Of a stretch of 64,000 bases of DNA, positions 1-7,710 are shown piece after piece. This DNA comes from RYN-230 sp963829725. GTDB lineage: Bacteria > Actinomycetota > Actinomycetes > Streptosporangiales > Streptosporangiaceae. A program made the position numbers and the translations under genes. Positions within the stretch are counted from its first letter, which is position 1; each line of letters begins with the position of its first letter. The stretch is from positions 310,001 through 374,000 of the forward strand of contig CAWHJW010000009.1 in the NCBI GenBank assembly GCA_963829725.1, given 5' to 3'. The notes below the pieces were generated by a model. That model was not told the origin of the DNA. It did no database searches and worked only from the letters and a program-made list of their open reading frames with translations.

Positions 1-2983
1 TGAGCAGCGCCACCGTGCGGGAGGCCAGCGGGGGATCGGGGTCCTGCCCGGCGGAGGCGACCGGGATCACCTCGATGACCGAGTCGGCCAGGTCGTCGGC
101 GGCCGCCCCGGCCGCCGCGGCCAGGTCCGGGCCCGCGATCAGCAGCACCGGCAGGTCCCGCGGCCCGCGGACGTCGGCGCCGGGGCGGAACGCGGCCGCG
201 CGGGACTGCCGGGCGGGCAGCCACAGCGCGGCGGGGCGGCCCGCGGCCAGCCTGCCGGCGACCTCCGCGGCCACGTCCGGCCCGCACCCGTCCAGCAGCC
301 TGGCCGTCCACGGGTTCTGCTCGGGGGTGCCCAGCGCGATCCGCACGTCCGGCAGGTTCGAGTCCAGGTCGATGGCCCCGTACCGCGGGCCGTCCGGCCA
401 GCCGCAGGTGGCCGTGACGCCCTGCCCCGCGAGGGCAGCGACCAGCCGGGTGATCGCGCCGCGGGTGCCGTTCGGCAGGCTGGGCGGTGATCCGGTCCCG
501 GCGGGGGCCGGCAGGATGAGCTCGGCCACCCCGAGCGCGCGTTCGGTGCGGTCGCCGCCCGGCCCGGTCCAGCCGGCCCGGGCCGACGACCCGGTGCCGA
601 ACCACTCATGCGCCGGGTTGTCCAGGGTGAACGCGTGCTCGGCCACGTCCGCGTCCGGGCTGCCGAACGGCCGGCCGACCACCGCCGTCGCGGTGGCGTA
701 GACCGGCAGGCCGCCGGGCACGTCGGCCGGGAAGCGGACCCGGAGCAGCCGGTCGGCCCCGATGGACCCGTCCACGTGGGTGCGGAAATCGACCCGCCCG
801 GTGCCGTCCCATAGCAGCGTCTCGGCGACGATCCGCAGGTCGCCGTGGGCCAGCTCGGCTACCAGCCGGGCGCCGAGCGGGCAGCGCTGCGCGGTGACCT
901 TGGCGCTGGCCGCGCCGGAACCGGTGCCCGGGCCCTTCGGGGACAGCAGCCACGGTCCCTCGCCCCAGCGCGGGTGATAGTCGTACTCCTCCTGGACGAC
1001 CAGCTCGTTGCCCAGGCCGCGGAGCAGCTCGGTGCCGGCCCGCTTGTCGGTGATGCGGGCCAGTGCGCCGCCACGGGCCGGGTCGGCCTCGACCAGGAAG
1101 TCGTCGTTCTCGATGACCGTGCCGGGCAGCGGCTCCCAGCCGCCCGGGCCCGTGCCGCCAGGAGTGGCCGCGCCGCCCGGCGCCACCCACCAGGTGCGGT
1201 ACCCGAGGGCCGGCAGCGCGGCGCGGAAGCACACGGTGACCGCGGCCAGCGTGCCGTCCGGGTGCCGCCGCTCGCCCTCGGCCAGGAACGGTACCGGGTC
1301 CCCGGACGCATCGAGCACGGTGACCTGCCCCGGGCCCGGGGCCGGGAACTCCAGGCCGGCCCGGGCCAGGCCGGACCGCGGCCAGGACAACGTGTTGAAC
1401 ACGGCCAGCGCGCGGCTGCCCGGCGGCGCCGCGCCCGGCCCCGGCCACCCGGTGGACGCCCGGGCGGCCAGGTGCGCGGCCGCCTCCCGGCGGGCCGCGT
1501 CGCCCCGTTCCCAGGCCTCCCGCCAGCCGCCCAGCAGGTCCAGGTAGACCTGGTCGGACTCGGTGCCGGTGATCGCGTCGTGGTGCGCGCCAAAGACCAG
1601 CTGGCGCCAGGCCTTGTCCAGCGACTCCGCCGGGTAGCCCGCCCCGGCCAGCCAGGCCAGGGTGGCCAGCGTCTCGCCGTCGGACACGGCCACCTCGGCG
1701 GCGCGCTGCGCCTGCTTGGTGTCGATGTAGGAGACGTCCTTGCCGGGGTAGACCGGGTTCATGTCCCGGGTCTGCGGGACCAGCCAGACGCGGCGCCGGG
1801 CCGCGTCCTCGCGGACCGCGGCGAAGAACTCCCGGGGCACCGCGGTGACGAACCGCGGCCAGACGTAGCGCGCGTTCCAGTCCCGGTGCACCGCGGTCAC
1901 CCAGCGGCTCGGGATGACGTGGTCCGCGCCCACCGGGAGCAGCACGTTGCGGGTCGCGGCCACCGGCGCCAGCGAGCGGAACTGCTCCAGCGCCGCCTGC
2001 TCCGCCGCGGCCAGGTCGGCGGCCTGGTGGAGGACCCAGCCGGCCCCGTAGTGGTTGGGCATGTAGGCCGTCAGCAGGCCACGGCCGTCCGGGGAGACCC
2101 ACTCGAACTCGCTGCGCAGCTGCATCCGGGTGTTGTCGCCCACGGTGCGCAGCGGGCCCCACTGGTGGTAGGGGCCGCGGGCCCAGGCCGAGTCGGTCAG
2201 CCCCGCGGCGGCCATCAGTCCCGGGTACCCGGGGTCATGGCCGAACACGTCGAGCATCCACGCGGCCCGCGGGTCGCCCCCGGCCACCTCCCGCTGGTAG
2301 GCCAGGCCGTATACCGCATTGCGGATGGTGGACTCGGCGCTGGTCAGGTTGGTGTTGGGCTCGTTGTAGTTGCCGCCGACGATCTCGACCCGGCCACCGG
2401 CGATGAGCTGGCGCAGCTCGGCCCGGTGCTCGGGGCGGGTGTCCAGGTAGGGCTTGAGGTAGTCGATCTCGGCCAGCACGAACTTGTAGTCCGGGTCCTC
2501 CCGGGCGTGCGCCAGGTGCAGCGCGACCAGCTCGAACGCGGTGCGCACCTCGGGCAGCTCGCCGTCCTCGCCGGGCAGCAGCAGCCGGGTCTGGGTGAAC
2601 TCGCCCTGGGTGTCCCACCACACCGGGTCGTAGTGGAAGTGGCTGACCATCCACATGGTCCAGCCGGTGTCGGCCACCCGGACCTCGGCCGCCTGCTCGG
2701 CGCGCTCGCCGCCGGCTTCCGCGATCACCGTCACCGGCCGCCGGGTGCCGGGCTCGGCCGGGGCGGCCATGTGCACGCCCAGCTCCGCGGTGCGTTTCCC
2801 GCCCGGTTTGATCACTTCCAGGCGCAACGGCACCGGCGTGGTCACCGCCGCCCCCTCGGCCCGGAGCAGCACGGGGGCGGTGGGCCGCGGGCCGTAGTTG
2901 TGCACAGTGACCCGGATCAGCTGCAGTGGCCGCTGCGCGGTCCCGCCGAACAGCTCTGTCCCGGTGACCTCGGTGATCCGCAT
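1..2983 (-). CDS. GH38 family alpha-mannosidase, C-terminus cut by the window edge
   Basis: Likely a glycoside hydrolase family 38 enzyme that releases alpha-linked mannose from oligosaccharides or glycoconjugates. I translated the minus strand from the ATG at 2983; the frame stays open for about 994 codons to base 1, so the C-terminus lies outside the window. GH38 landmarks appear in order: HFHYDPVWW at about residues 115-123 (zinc-binding His-x-Asp region), WMLDVFGHDPG near 243-253 (family nucleophile Asp in the DxFGH context) and GAHHDAITGTE near 465-475. The first 105 residues resemble a beta-sandwich domain, as in bacterial GH38 proteins. No signal peptide is visible, so it is probably cytoplasmic. 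No Shine-Dalgarno stands before the ATG. The gene is divergent from an ArsR-type regulator, with a large palindrome between them. Family is clear; substrate is not. Confidence 0.88.
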   Translation of the reverse strand, partial: MRITEVTGTELFGGTAQRPLQLIRVTVHNYGPRPTAPVLLRAEGAAVTTPVPLRLEVIKPGGKRTAELGVHMAAPAEPGTRRPVTVIAEAGGERAEQAAEVRVADTGWTMWMVSHFHYDPVWWDTQGEFTQTRLLLPGEDGELPEVRTAFELVALHLAHAREDPDYKFVLAEIDYLKPYLDTRPEHRAELRQLIAGGRVEIVGGNYNEPNTNLTSAESTIRNAVYGLAYQREVAGGDPRAAWMLDVFGHDPGYPGLMAAAGLTDSAWARGPYHQWGPLRTVGDNTRMQLRSEFEWVSPDGRGLLTAYMPNHYGAGWVLHQAADLAAAEQAALEQFRSLAPVAATRNVLLPVGADHVIPSRWVTAVHRDWNARYVWPRFVTAVPREFFAAVREDAARRRVWLVPQTRDMNPVYPGKDVSYIDTKQAQRAAEVAVSDGETLATLAWLAGAGYPAESLDKAWRQLVFGAHHDAITGTESDQVYLDLLGGWREAWERGDAARREAAAHLAARASTGWPGPGAAPPGSRALAVFNTLSWPRSGLARAGLEFPAPGPGQVTVLDASGDPVPFLAEGERRHPDGTLAAVTVCFRAALPALGYRTWWVAPGGAATPGGTGPGGWEPLPGTVIENDDFLVEADPARGGALARITDKRAGTELLRGLGNELVVQEEYDYHPRWGEGPWLLSPKGPGTGSGAASAKVTAQRCPLGARLVAELAHGDLRIVAETLLWDGTGRVDFRTHVDGSIGADRLLRVRFPADVPGGLPVYATATAVVGRPFGSPDADVAEHAFTLDNPAHEWFGTGSSARAGWTGPGGDRTERALGVAELILPAPAGTGSPPSLPNGTRGAITRLVAALAGQGVTATCGWPDGPRYGAIDLDSNLPDVRIALGTPEQNPWTARLLDGCGPDVAAEVAGRLAAGRPAALWLPARQSRAAAFRPGADVRGPRDLPVLLIAGPDLAAAAGAAADDLADSVIEVIPVASAGQDPDPPLASRTVALL

Positions 2984-3025
2984 GGGTTCATCGTGGCACG
3001 GCCCGGGCCGCCGGTCAGGAGCCAC

Positions 3026-3072
3026 TTGCCGGAAGACATGTTTCGAGCGTAATGTTTCGAAACATGTCTTCC
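3026..3072. promoter_or_regulatory. Divergent promoter with a 16-bp inverted-repeat operator
   Basis: Bases 3031-3046 (GGAAGACATGTTTCGA) are exactly reverse-complemented at 3057-3072, with a 10-base spacer. A second perfect palindrome, ATGTTTCGAAACAT at 3052-3065, is nested over the right arm. A promoter for the regulator fits inside: TTGCCG at 3026-3031, 18 bases, TAATGT at 3050-3055, with transcription expected at or next to the ATG at 3064 (leaderless). A bound dimer would block this promoter and probably the divergent mannosidase promoter. Autoregulation by the adjacent ArsR protein is an inference. Confidence 0.7.
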
Positions 3073-3741
3073 GAAGATGCGGCCCGTCCCGGGCGCCCGA
3101 AGCTGCGGATCGCCGACCCCCGGGTGATGCGGGCCATCGCGCACCCGGTCCGGATCGCGCTGCTGGAGGCCATCGAGCGCAGCGGCACCAAGACGATCAC
3201 CGCCACCGGTGCCAGTGAGCTGCTCGGGGAGTCGCCCGCCAACTGCGCGTTCCACCTGCGGACGCTGGCCAAGTACGGGTTCGTGGAGGAGGCCGGCGGC
3301 GGGCGCGGCCGGGAGCGGCCGTGGCGGCTGGCCTACCGCGGGATGGAGATCGTGCCGCCCTGGCAGGACACCGAGAGCCGGCTGGCCGCCGAGGCGGTCG
3401 CCGCGACCTGGATCGACCGGTGGCTGGACCGGGCCCGGGACCGGATCCGCCGGGTGCTCGGCTACCCGGTGCCGTGGCAGGAGGCCGCCATCGGCGCGCA
3501 GACCACGCTGCACCTGACCGCGGCCGAGGCGGTGCAGCTGGCCGACGACCTGCACCGGGTCCTGGAGCCGTTCCGGCCCCGGGGCGATGACCCGGCACTG
3601 CGCCCGGACGGCAGCCTGCCGTTCGAGGTGCTCATGTTCGGCTACCCGCTCACCGACCCGCCGGCGGATGGCGGCGGCGACGGCGCCGGTGCGGACGCCG
3701 GGGCCAGCGCCGAGGGCGGCGGGGCGGGAGGAGGGCAGTGA
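3064..3741 (+). CDS. ArsR-type winged-helix transcriptional regulator
   Basis: Predicted DNA-binding repressor of about 225 residues. Residues 20-90 carry an ArsR/HTH_20-like winged helix: MRAIAHPVRIALLEAI, then the ASELLGESPANCAFHLRTL recognition region and a wing ending in RPWRLAYRG. The C-terminal half is an alpha-helical ligand or dimerisation region with no metal-binding Cys cluster, and the tail is a Gly/Ala-rich stretch. I chose ATG 3064 because a -10 hexamer lies 8 bases upstream; an in-frame ATG at 3052 would place the start inside the operator. The stop overlaps the GTG of the following MFS remnant, the usual ArsR-MFS operon pattern. The regulator appears intact although its likely partner transporter is deleted. 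Confidence 0.85.
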   Translation: MSSEDAARPGRPKLRIADPRVMRAIAHPVRIALLEAIERSGTKTITATGASELLGESPANCAFHLRTLAKYGFVEEAGGGRGRERPWRLAYRGMEIVPPWQDTESRLAAEAVAATWIDRWLDRARDRIRRVLGYPVPWQEAAIGAQTTLHLTAAEAVQLADDLHRVLEPFRPRGDDPALRPDGSLPFEVLMFGYPLTDPPADGGGDGAGADAGASAEGGGAGGGQ

Positions 3742-3986
3742 CGCGGCGGCTGCTGGCCCGCCGGGACGCCCGGATCTACCTGGCCGGGCAGTCCCTCTCG
3801 GCGCTGCAGACGCTCGCCCAGGGACTGCGCCTCATCACCCCGCTGCTGGGTGCGGGCCTGCTGGCCTGGCTCGGGCCGGTCCCGGTGATCATCGGTGACG
3901 TGGCCAGCGGGCCGCCGGCAGCGGATACTGGCGGTAACCAGCAATCGTCTGCAGGGATAGGTACCATGCAGCCTGGCGTGCGTTAG
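3738..3986 (+). pseudogene. Internally deleted MFS transporter remnant
   Basis: The 82-codon frame begins like an actinobacterial MFS exporter, with RDARIYLAGQSLSAL (start of TM1). It then jumps directly to LAQGLRLITPLLGAGLLAWL, which normally lies around TM5 of the same family. After roughly 55 codons the sequence is no longer transporter-like and runs into the LacI upstream region. An intact MFS protein has about 400 residues, so at least 330 are missing. The GTG start overlaps the ArsR stop, so this was the second gene of an ArsR-MFS operon. It is unlikely to encode a functional product. The assignment rests on recognisable family segments, not on an alignment. Confidence 0.6.
3941..3952. 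promoter_or_regulatory. Candidate LacI-family operator upstream of the lacI-type gene
   Basis: GCAATCGTCTGC is a 12-bp imperfect palindrome with a central CG and outer GCA/TGC arms, as in LacI/GalR-family sites. It lies about 80 bases upstream of the LacI-type gene and resembles the site at 5134-5143 (GCAAnCGnnTG shared). Autoregulation is inferred. Confidence 0.35.
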
Positions 3987-4033
3987 CCTGCGTCCGCCTG
4001 GGGACGAACGCATCGGAAACGGGGTGGGTGCGG

Positions 4034-5056
4034 ATGGCAGACCCGCCAGTGACCTTGAAGGACGTGGCGGCCCGCGCCCGGGTGCACCCGGCCACCGCGT
4101 CCCGCGCGCTGAACCCGGAGACCCGGCTGCTGGTCCGCGAGGATACCGCCGCGCGGGTCCTGGAGGCGGCCGCGCAGCTCGGCTACCGGCCGAACACGGT
4201 GGCCCGCAGCCTGCGCACCCGGCGCTCGCACAGTGTCGGGGTGCTCATCCCGGACCTGAACAACCCGCTGTTCCCGCCCATCATGCGGGGCATCGAGGAC
4301 CGGCTGGCCGCGGCCGGCTACGTCGCGCTGATCGGCAACACCGACGGTGACGCGGAGCGGGAGCACGTGCTGTTCGAGCAGATGCGCGCCCGGCACGTGG
4401 ACGGGCTGGTGCTGGCCACCGTGCACCTCGGTGACCCGCTGCTGGCCGAGTCGGCCCGCGCCGACCTGCCGGTCGTGCTGATGAACCGGCTGGCGCAGGA
4501 CTACAGCCTGCCGTCGGTGTCGGTGGACAACGAGCGTGGCGTCCGGATGGCCGTCGCGCACCTGGCTGGCCTGGGCCACACCCGGATCGCGCACATCGCC
4601 GGGCCGCAGGAGGTCTCCACCGGCCTGGCCCGGTACCGCGGGTTCCTGGCCGCCATGGAGGCGCACGGGCTGTCGCCCGACCCGGACCTGATCGCGGTGG
4701 CCAAGGCGTTCTCCATCGACGAGGGGCTCCGCTGCGCCCAGGCCCTGCTGCAGCGGGTTCCCCGGCTGACCGCGGTGGCGGCCGGCAACGACATGCTGGC
4801 CATCGGCTGCTACGCCGCGCTGGACGAGGCCGGGCTGCGCTGCCCGGAGGACGTGTCCGTGGTCGGCTTCAACGACATGCCGTTCATCGACCGGCTGCGC
4901 CCGCCGCTGACCACGATCCGCTTCCCGCACTACCAGGTCGGCACCGAGGCCGCGCAGTTGCTGCTGGAGCGGATCGCCGGGCATACCGGGCCGGTCAAGG
5001 TCCTCTTCCTCGCCCCCGAGCTGGTGGTCCGCGGGTCCACCGGTCCCGCCGCCTGA
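4034..5056 (+). CDS. LacI/GalR-family transcriptional regulator
   Basis: About 340 residues, standard for the family. The N-terminal helix-turn-helix reads TLKDVAARARVHPATASRAL followed by a hinge-helix region (YRPNTVARSLRT). Residues 60-335 form the periplasmic-binding-protein-like sensor domain, with typical segments VGVLIPDLNNPLFPPIMRGI, LGHTRIAHIAG, AVAAGNDMLAIG and the C-terminal PPLTTIRFPH. ATG 4034 is preceded by a G-rich ribosome site; GTG 4028 is an alternative two codons upstream. It heads the ABC-transporter and catabolic block on the same strand, so it is probably its local repressor, with an effector derived from the imported substrate. Effector identity cannot be read from the sequence. 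Confidence 0.92.
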   Translation: MADPPVTLKDVAARARVHPATASRALNPETRLLVREDTAARVLEAAAQLGYRPNTVARSLRTRRSHSVGVLIPDLNNPLFPPIMRGIEDRLAAAGYVALIGNTDGDAEREHVLFEQMRARHVDGLVLATVHLGDPLLAESARADLPVVLMNRLAQDYSLPSVSVDNERGVRMAVAHLAGLGHTRIAHIAGPQEVSTGLARYRGFLAAMEAHGLSPDPDLIAVAKAFSIDEGLRCAQALLQRVPRLTAVAAGNDMLAIGCYAALDEAGLRCPEDVSVVGFNDMPFIDRLRPPLTTIRFPHYQVGTEAAQLLLERIAGHTGPVKVLFLAPELVVRGSTGPAA

Positions 5057-5098
5057 CCGGCGCGCTGAGAAATCTCCCGGCATTCTGGATCATGTCGG

Positions 5099-5143
5099 TT
5101 GACATCCACCTGACCGGTACGTCAGGCTTCGTGCAAACGATTG
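5099..5143 (+). promoter_or_regulatory. Candidate promoter and LacI-type operator before the catabolic block
   Basis: TTGACA lies at 5099-5104, with only a weak -10 about 17 bases downstream. CAAACGATTG at 5134-5143 is a 10-bp palindrome with one mismatched pair and a central CG, matching the CAAnCGnTTG core of LacI-family operators. It falls between the putative promoter and the ribosome site of the next gene, a good roadblock position. Assignment to the adjacent regulator is inference. Confidence 0.45.
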
Positions 5144-5163
5144 TTGATGCAGGGGGTGACCTG

Positions 5164-6129
5164 ATGGCAGGGCACGGTGACGAACTCCGGCTAGGCTGGC
5201 TGGGCACCGGGCGCATGGGCACGGAACTGGTGCAGCGGCTGCTCGCTGCGGGCTGTGACGTCGCGGTGTACAACCGGACCCAGGCAAAGGCCGAGCCGCT
5301 CGCCGCGCTCGGCGCCAAGGTCGTCAGCTCGCCCGCGGACCTGGGCAGCCGCGACATCGTCTTCGCCACGGTGGGGACCCCCCAGGACCTGATCGACGCG
5401 GTCCTCGGCGAGGGCGGCCTGACTTCTGGTGACTCAGCCCCGGCCATCCTGGTGGACTGCTCGACGGTGTCGGCCGACGTATCCCGGCAGGTGCGCGAGC
5501 AGCTCGCGGCGCGGGGCACCGACCTGCTGGCTGCCCCGGTCATGGGCAACCCCAAGGTGGCCAGCGTGGGCCGGCTGACGCTGGCCGTGTCCGGGCCGCA
5601 GGCCGCCTACGACCGGGCCCGGCCCTACCTGGACCTGCTCGGCGCGGGCTCTACCTACGTGGGCGAGGGCGAACTGGCCCGGATAGTTAAGCTGTGCCAT
5701 AACCTGTTCCTGGGCGTGGTAACCCAGTCGCTGGCCGAAGTGACGATCCTGGCCCAGAAGAGCGGGGTCAGCCGGGACGCGTTCCTCACCTGTCTTAATA
5801 AGAGCGTGATGGGTTCGCCGTTCACTCGTTACAAGTCACCGGCATTCGTGAACCTGGACTTCCATCCCACCTTCACCGCCACCCTGCTGCGCAAGGACTT
5901 CGATCTCGGGCTGGCCGCGGCCCGGGAACGGGAAGTGCCGCTCCCGGTAGCCTCGCTGGTGCACCAGATCGTGCAGACACTTATTGGCCACGGTTATGGC
6001 GACCAGGATTTCGCTGCCCTGATCGAACTCGAGGCCCAGGCAGCCGGATTGCAGCTCGAGAGCGAGAACTCGGACATCTCCGACGGACTGACCCCAGCCG
6101 ACGCGAACAACCCCAATGCAGTAGCGTGA
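5164..6129 (+). CDS. 3-hydroxyisobutyrate dehydrogenase-like beta-hydroxyacid dehydrogenase
   Basis: NAD(P)-dependent oxidoreductase of the 6-phosphogluconate/3-hydroxyisobutyrate dehydrogenase superfamily, about 321 residues. The N-terminus has the Rossmann motif LGWLGTGRMG followed by VAVYNRT. Residues 165-290 form the all-helical C-terminal domain, with the family catalytic lysine in IVKLCHNLFLG. The substrate loop near residue 120 reads APVMGNPKVA in place of the usual APVSGG, so the substrate may differ from hydroxyisobutyrate. I chose ATG 5164 because AGGGGGTGA precedes it at good spacing; a frame-open ATG at 5092 lacks one. It sits between the LacI regulator and the transporter genes, which suggests it oxidises the imported compound or a product of it. 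The ligand is unknown. Confidence 0.85.
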   Translation: MAGHGDELRLGWLGTGRMGTELVQRLLAAGCDVAVYNRTQAKAEPLAALGAKVVSSPADLGSRDIVFATVGTPQDLIDAVLGEGGLTSGDSAPAILVDCSTVSADVSRQVREQLAARGTDLLAAPVMGNPKVASVGRLTLAVSGPQAAYDRARPYLDLLGAGSTYVGEGELARIVKLCHNLFLGVVTQSLAEVTILAQKSGVSRDAFLTCLNKSVMGSPFTRYKSPAFVNLDFHPTFTATLLRKDFDLGLAAAREREVPLPVASLVHQIVQTLIGHGYGDQDFAALIELEAQAAGLQLESENSDISDGLTPADANNPNAVA

Positions 6130-6248
6130 GCCACTGCCCCGGCCAGCCCGGAATGCTGCCTTCCGACCCCCTACGGACGCGCCTGGCAGCGTGATGGCCC
6201 GGCTGGCCAAAAATCCACAGGAGATTCCTGAACTGGAAGGAGGACCGG

Positions 6249-7517
6249 ATGAAACCTCACCGCACCCGGTTCTTGTCTATCCCGGCCGTCGCCGCTGTCG
6301 CGGCCATGGCCCTGGCCGCCTGCAGCAGTAGTGGCAGCGGAAGCAGTACCAGCAGCACCGGTTCCGGCAATACCGGCTCGGGACCGATAACGATTGGCGC
6401 CTCGCTCTCCACGACCGGCGACTTCTCCGCCGACGGCCAGGCGTTCCAGCGTGGTTACCAGCTGTGGGCCAGCGAGGTAAACAGCCAGGGCGGGCTCCTC
6501 GGCCACCACGTCAACCTGACGTTCCTGAATGACGGGAGCGACGCCACGACGGTAGCCACCAACTACACCAAGCTCATCGCGCAGGAGAAGGTGAACTTCG
6601 TCTTCGGGCCGTTCTCCACCCTGCTCACGGTGCCGGCCGCCAAGGTGGCCGCGCGGTACGGCTACGCCTTCCCTGAGGGTGCGGGCGGCGGCCCGGCGGT
6701 CTACCAGCTCGGCCTGCCGAACCTGTTCAACCCGAGCCCGCCGATCGCCAATCAGCTGGTGCCTTTTGCCAACTGGGTGGCCTCGCTGCCCGCCAGCCAG
6801 CGGCCCAAGACGGCCGCCTACCCGATGGTGAACGACCCGTTCGCCGACCCGATGACCATGACCGCGCAGGCCATCCTGCAGAAGGCCGGGGTCAAGACGG
6901 TCTACTCGAAGATCTTCCCGGCGGAGAACCCGGACTACAAGGCGGGCGCGGACGCGGTCGCCGCGACCGGGGCCCAGCTGGTCGTCCTGGGCACGGTGGA
7001 CGTGCCCACGGTCACCGCGTTCATCCAGGCCTTCGAGCAGCAGCACTACAACCCGAAGATCCTCGCCTCGACCGGCGGCCCGGACCAGGGGCAGTCGTTC
7101 CTGAGCGCGGTCGGCGCGAAGAACGCGACCGGGATCATGGTGCCCAACGGCTGGTACCCCGGGGTGACGAACCCGCTCAGCCAGGCCATGGTCAAGGCGT
7201 ACATCGCCAAGTACGGCGGCACCGCGTCAGACATCAACGCGGACGTGGCCGAGGGCTACTCCGTGGGCGAGGTCCTGGCCGCCGCGGTCACCGCGACCAA
7301 GAGCCTGGACAACAAGAAGGTCATCGCGTACCTGCACAGCGGCGTGACGCTGCAGACGGTGCAGGGCCCGGTGAAGTTCAACAGCGCCGGCGAGAACACG
7401 GTGGCGCAGACGTTCATCTTCCAGTGGCAGGACGGCAGCAAGTTCGCCCAGGTGCTGCCGGCCAGTGCGAGCGGCTCGGTGGCGATCATCAACCCCAAGC
7501 CGAACTGGGCCAGCTGA
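6249..7517 (+). CDS. ABC transporter substrate-binding lipoprotein, branched-chain amino-acid type (first copy)
   Basis: A 422-residue periplasmic-binding-type protein of the Leu/Ile/Val receptor family (Peripla_BP_6). Residues 1-25 form a lipoprotein signal peptide ending in the lipobox LAAC, so the mature protein should be anchored on the outer face of the membrane. A Ser/Gly/Thr linker follows, then two lobes starting with ITIGASLSTTGDFSADGQAF and GGLLGHHVNL. A strong ribosome site (GGAAGGAGG) precedes the ATG. It is the first of two paralogous receptors in tandem and shares the C-terminal block VLAAAVTAT...FIFQWQ with the next gene. The genes downstream supply permeases and ATPases. Such receptors bind many ligands besides amino acids, including aromatic acids and amides. 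Confidence 0.9.
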   Translation: MKPHRTRFLSIPAVAAVAAMALAACSSSGSGSSTSSTGSGNTGSGPITIGASLSTTGDFSADGQAFQRGYQLWASEVNSQGGLLGHHVNLTFLNDGSDATTVATNYTKLIAQEKVNFVFGPFSTLLTVPAAKVAARYGYAFPEGAGGGPAVYQLGLPNLFNPSPPIANQLVPFANWVASLPASQRPKTAAYPMVNDPFADPMTMTAQAILQKAGVKTVYSKIFPAENPDYKAGADAVAATGAQLVVLGTVDVPTVTAFIQAFEQQHYNPKILASTGGPDQGQSFLSAVGAKNATGIMVPNGWYPGVTNPLSQAMVKAYIAKYGGTASDINADVAEGYSVGEVLAAAVTATKSLDNKKVIAYLHSGVTLQTVQGPVKFNSAGENTVAQTFIFQWQDGSKFAQVLPASASGSVAIINPKPNWAS

Positions 7518-7710
7518 CCCATGCGGTGCGCGGAGCTGTGCTGGTGGTTTGCGGTCCCGGGATCGGAGCAATCCGGGCCATCCCAGGACGGCAAGGGCAT
7601 ACGGTGCCCGTGACTGCCATGCGCGCTCCGCGCACCGAGGGGCCGGGCGCTCAGCCCGGCGGGCCGCCGCGCCCGCGCCTCGGCATGGCCCACACGAAGG
7701 GAGACACCGG

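Noticed and set aside
606..2162. A 518-codon minus-strand open frame rich in Gly, Arg, Pro and Ala
   Set aside because: It lies in another frame of the same strand as the GH38 gene, has shadow composition and no family motif; the GH38 frame carries all the conserved motifs.
3052..3063. ArsR start at ATG 3052
   Set aside because: It would put the first codons inside the operator and right on the -10 element; ATG 3064 matches a leaderless start.
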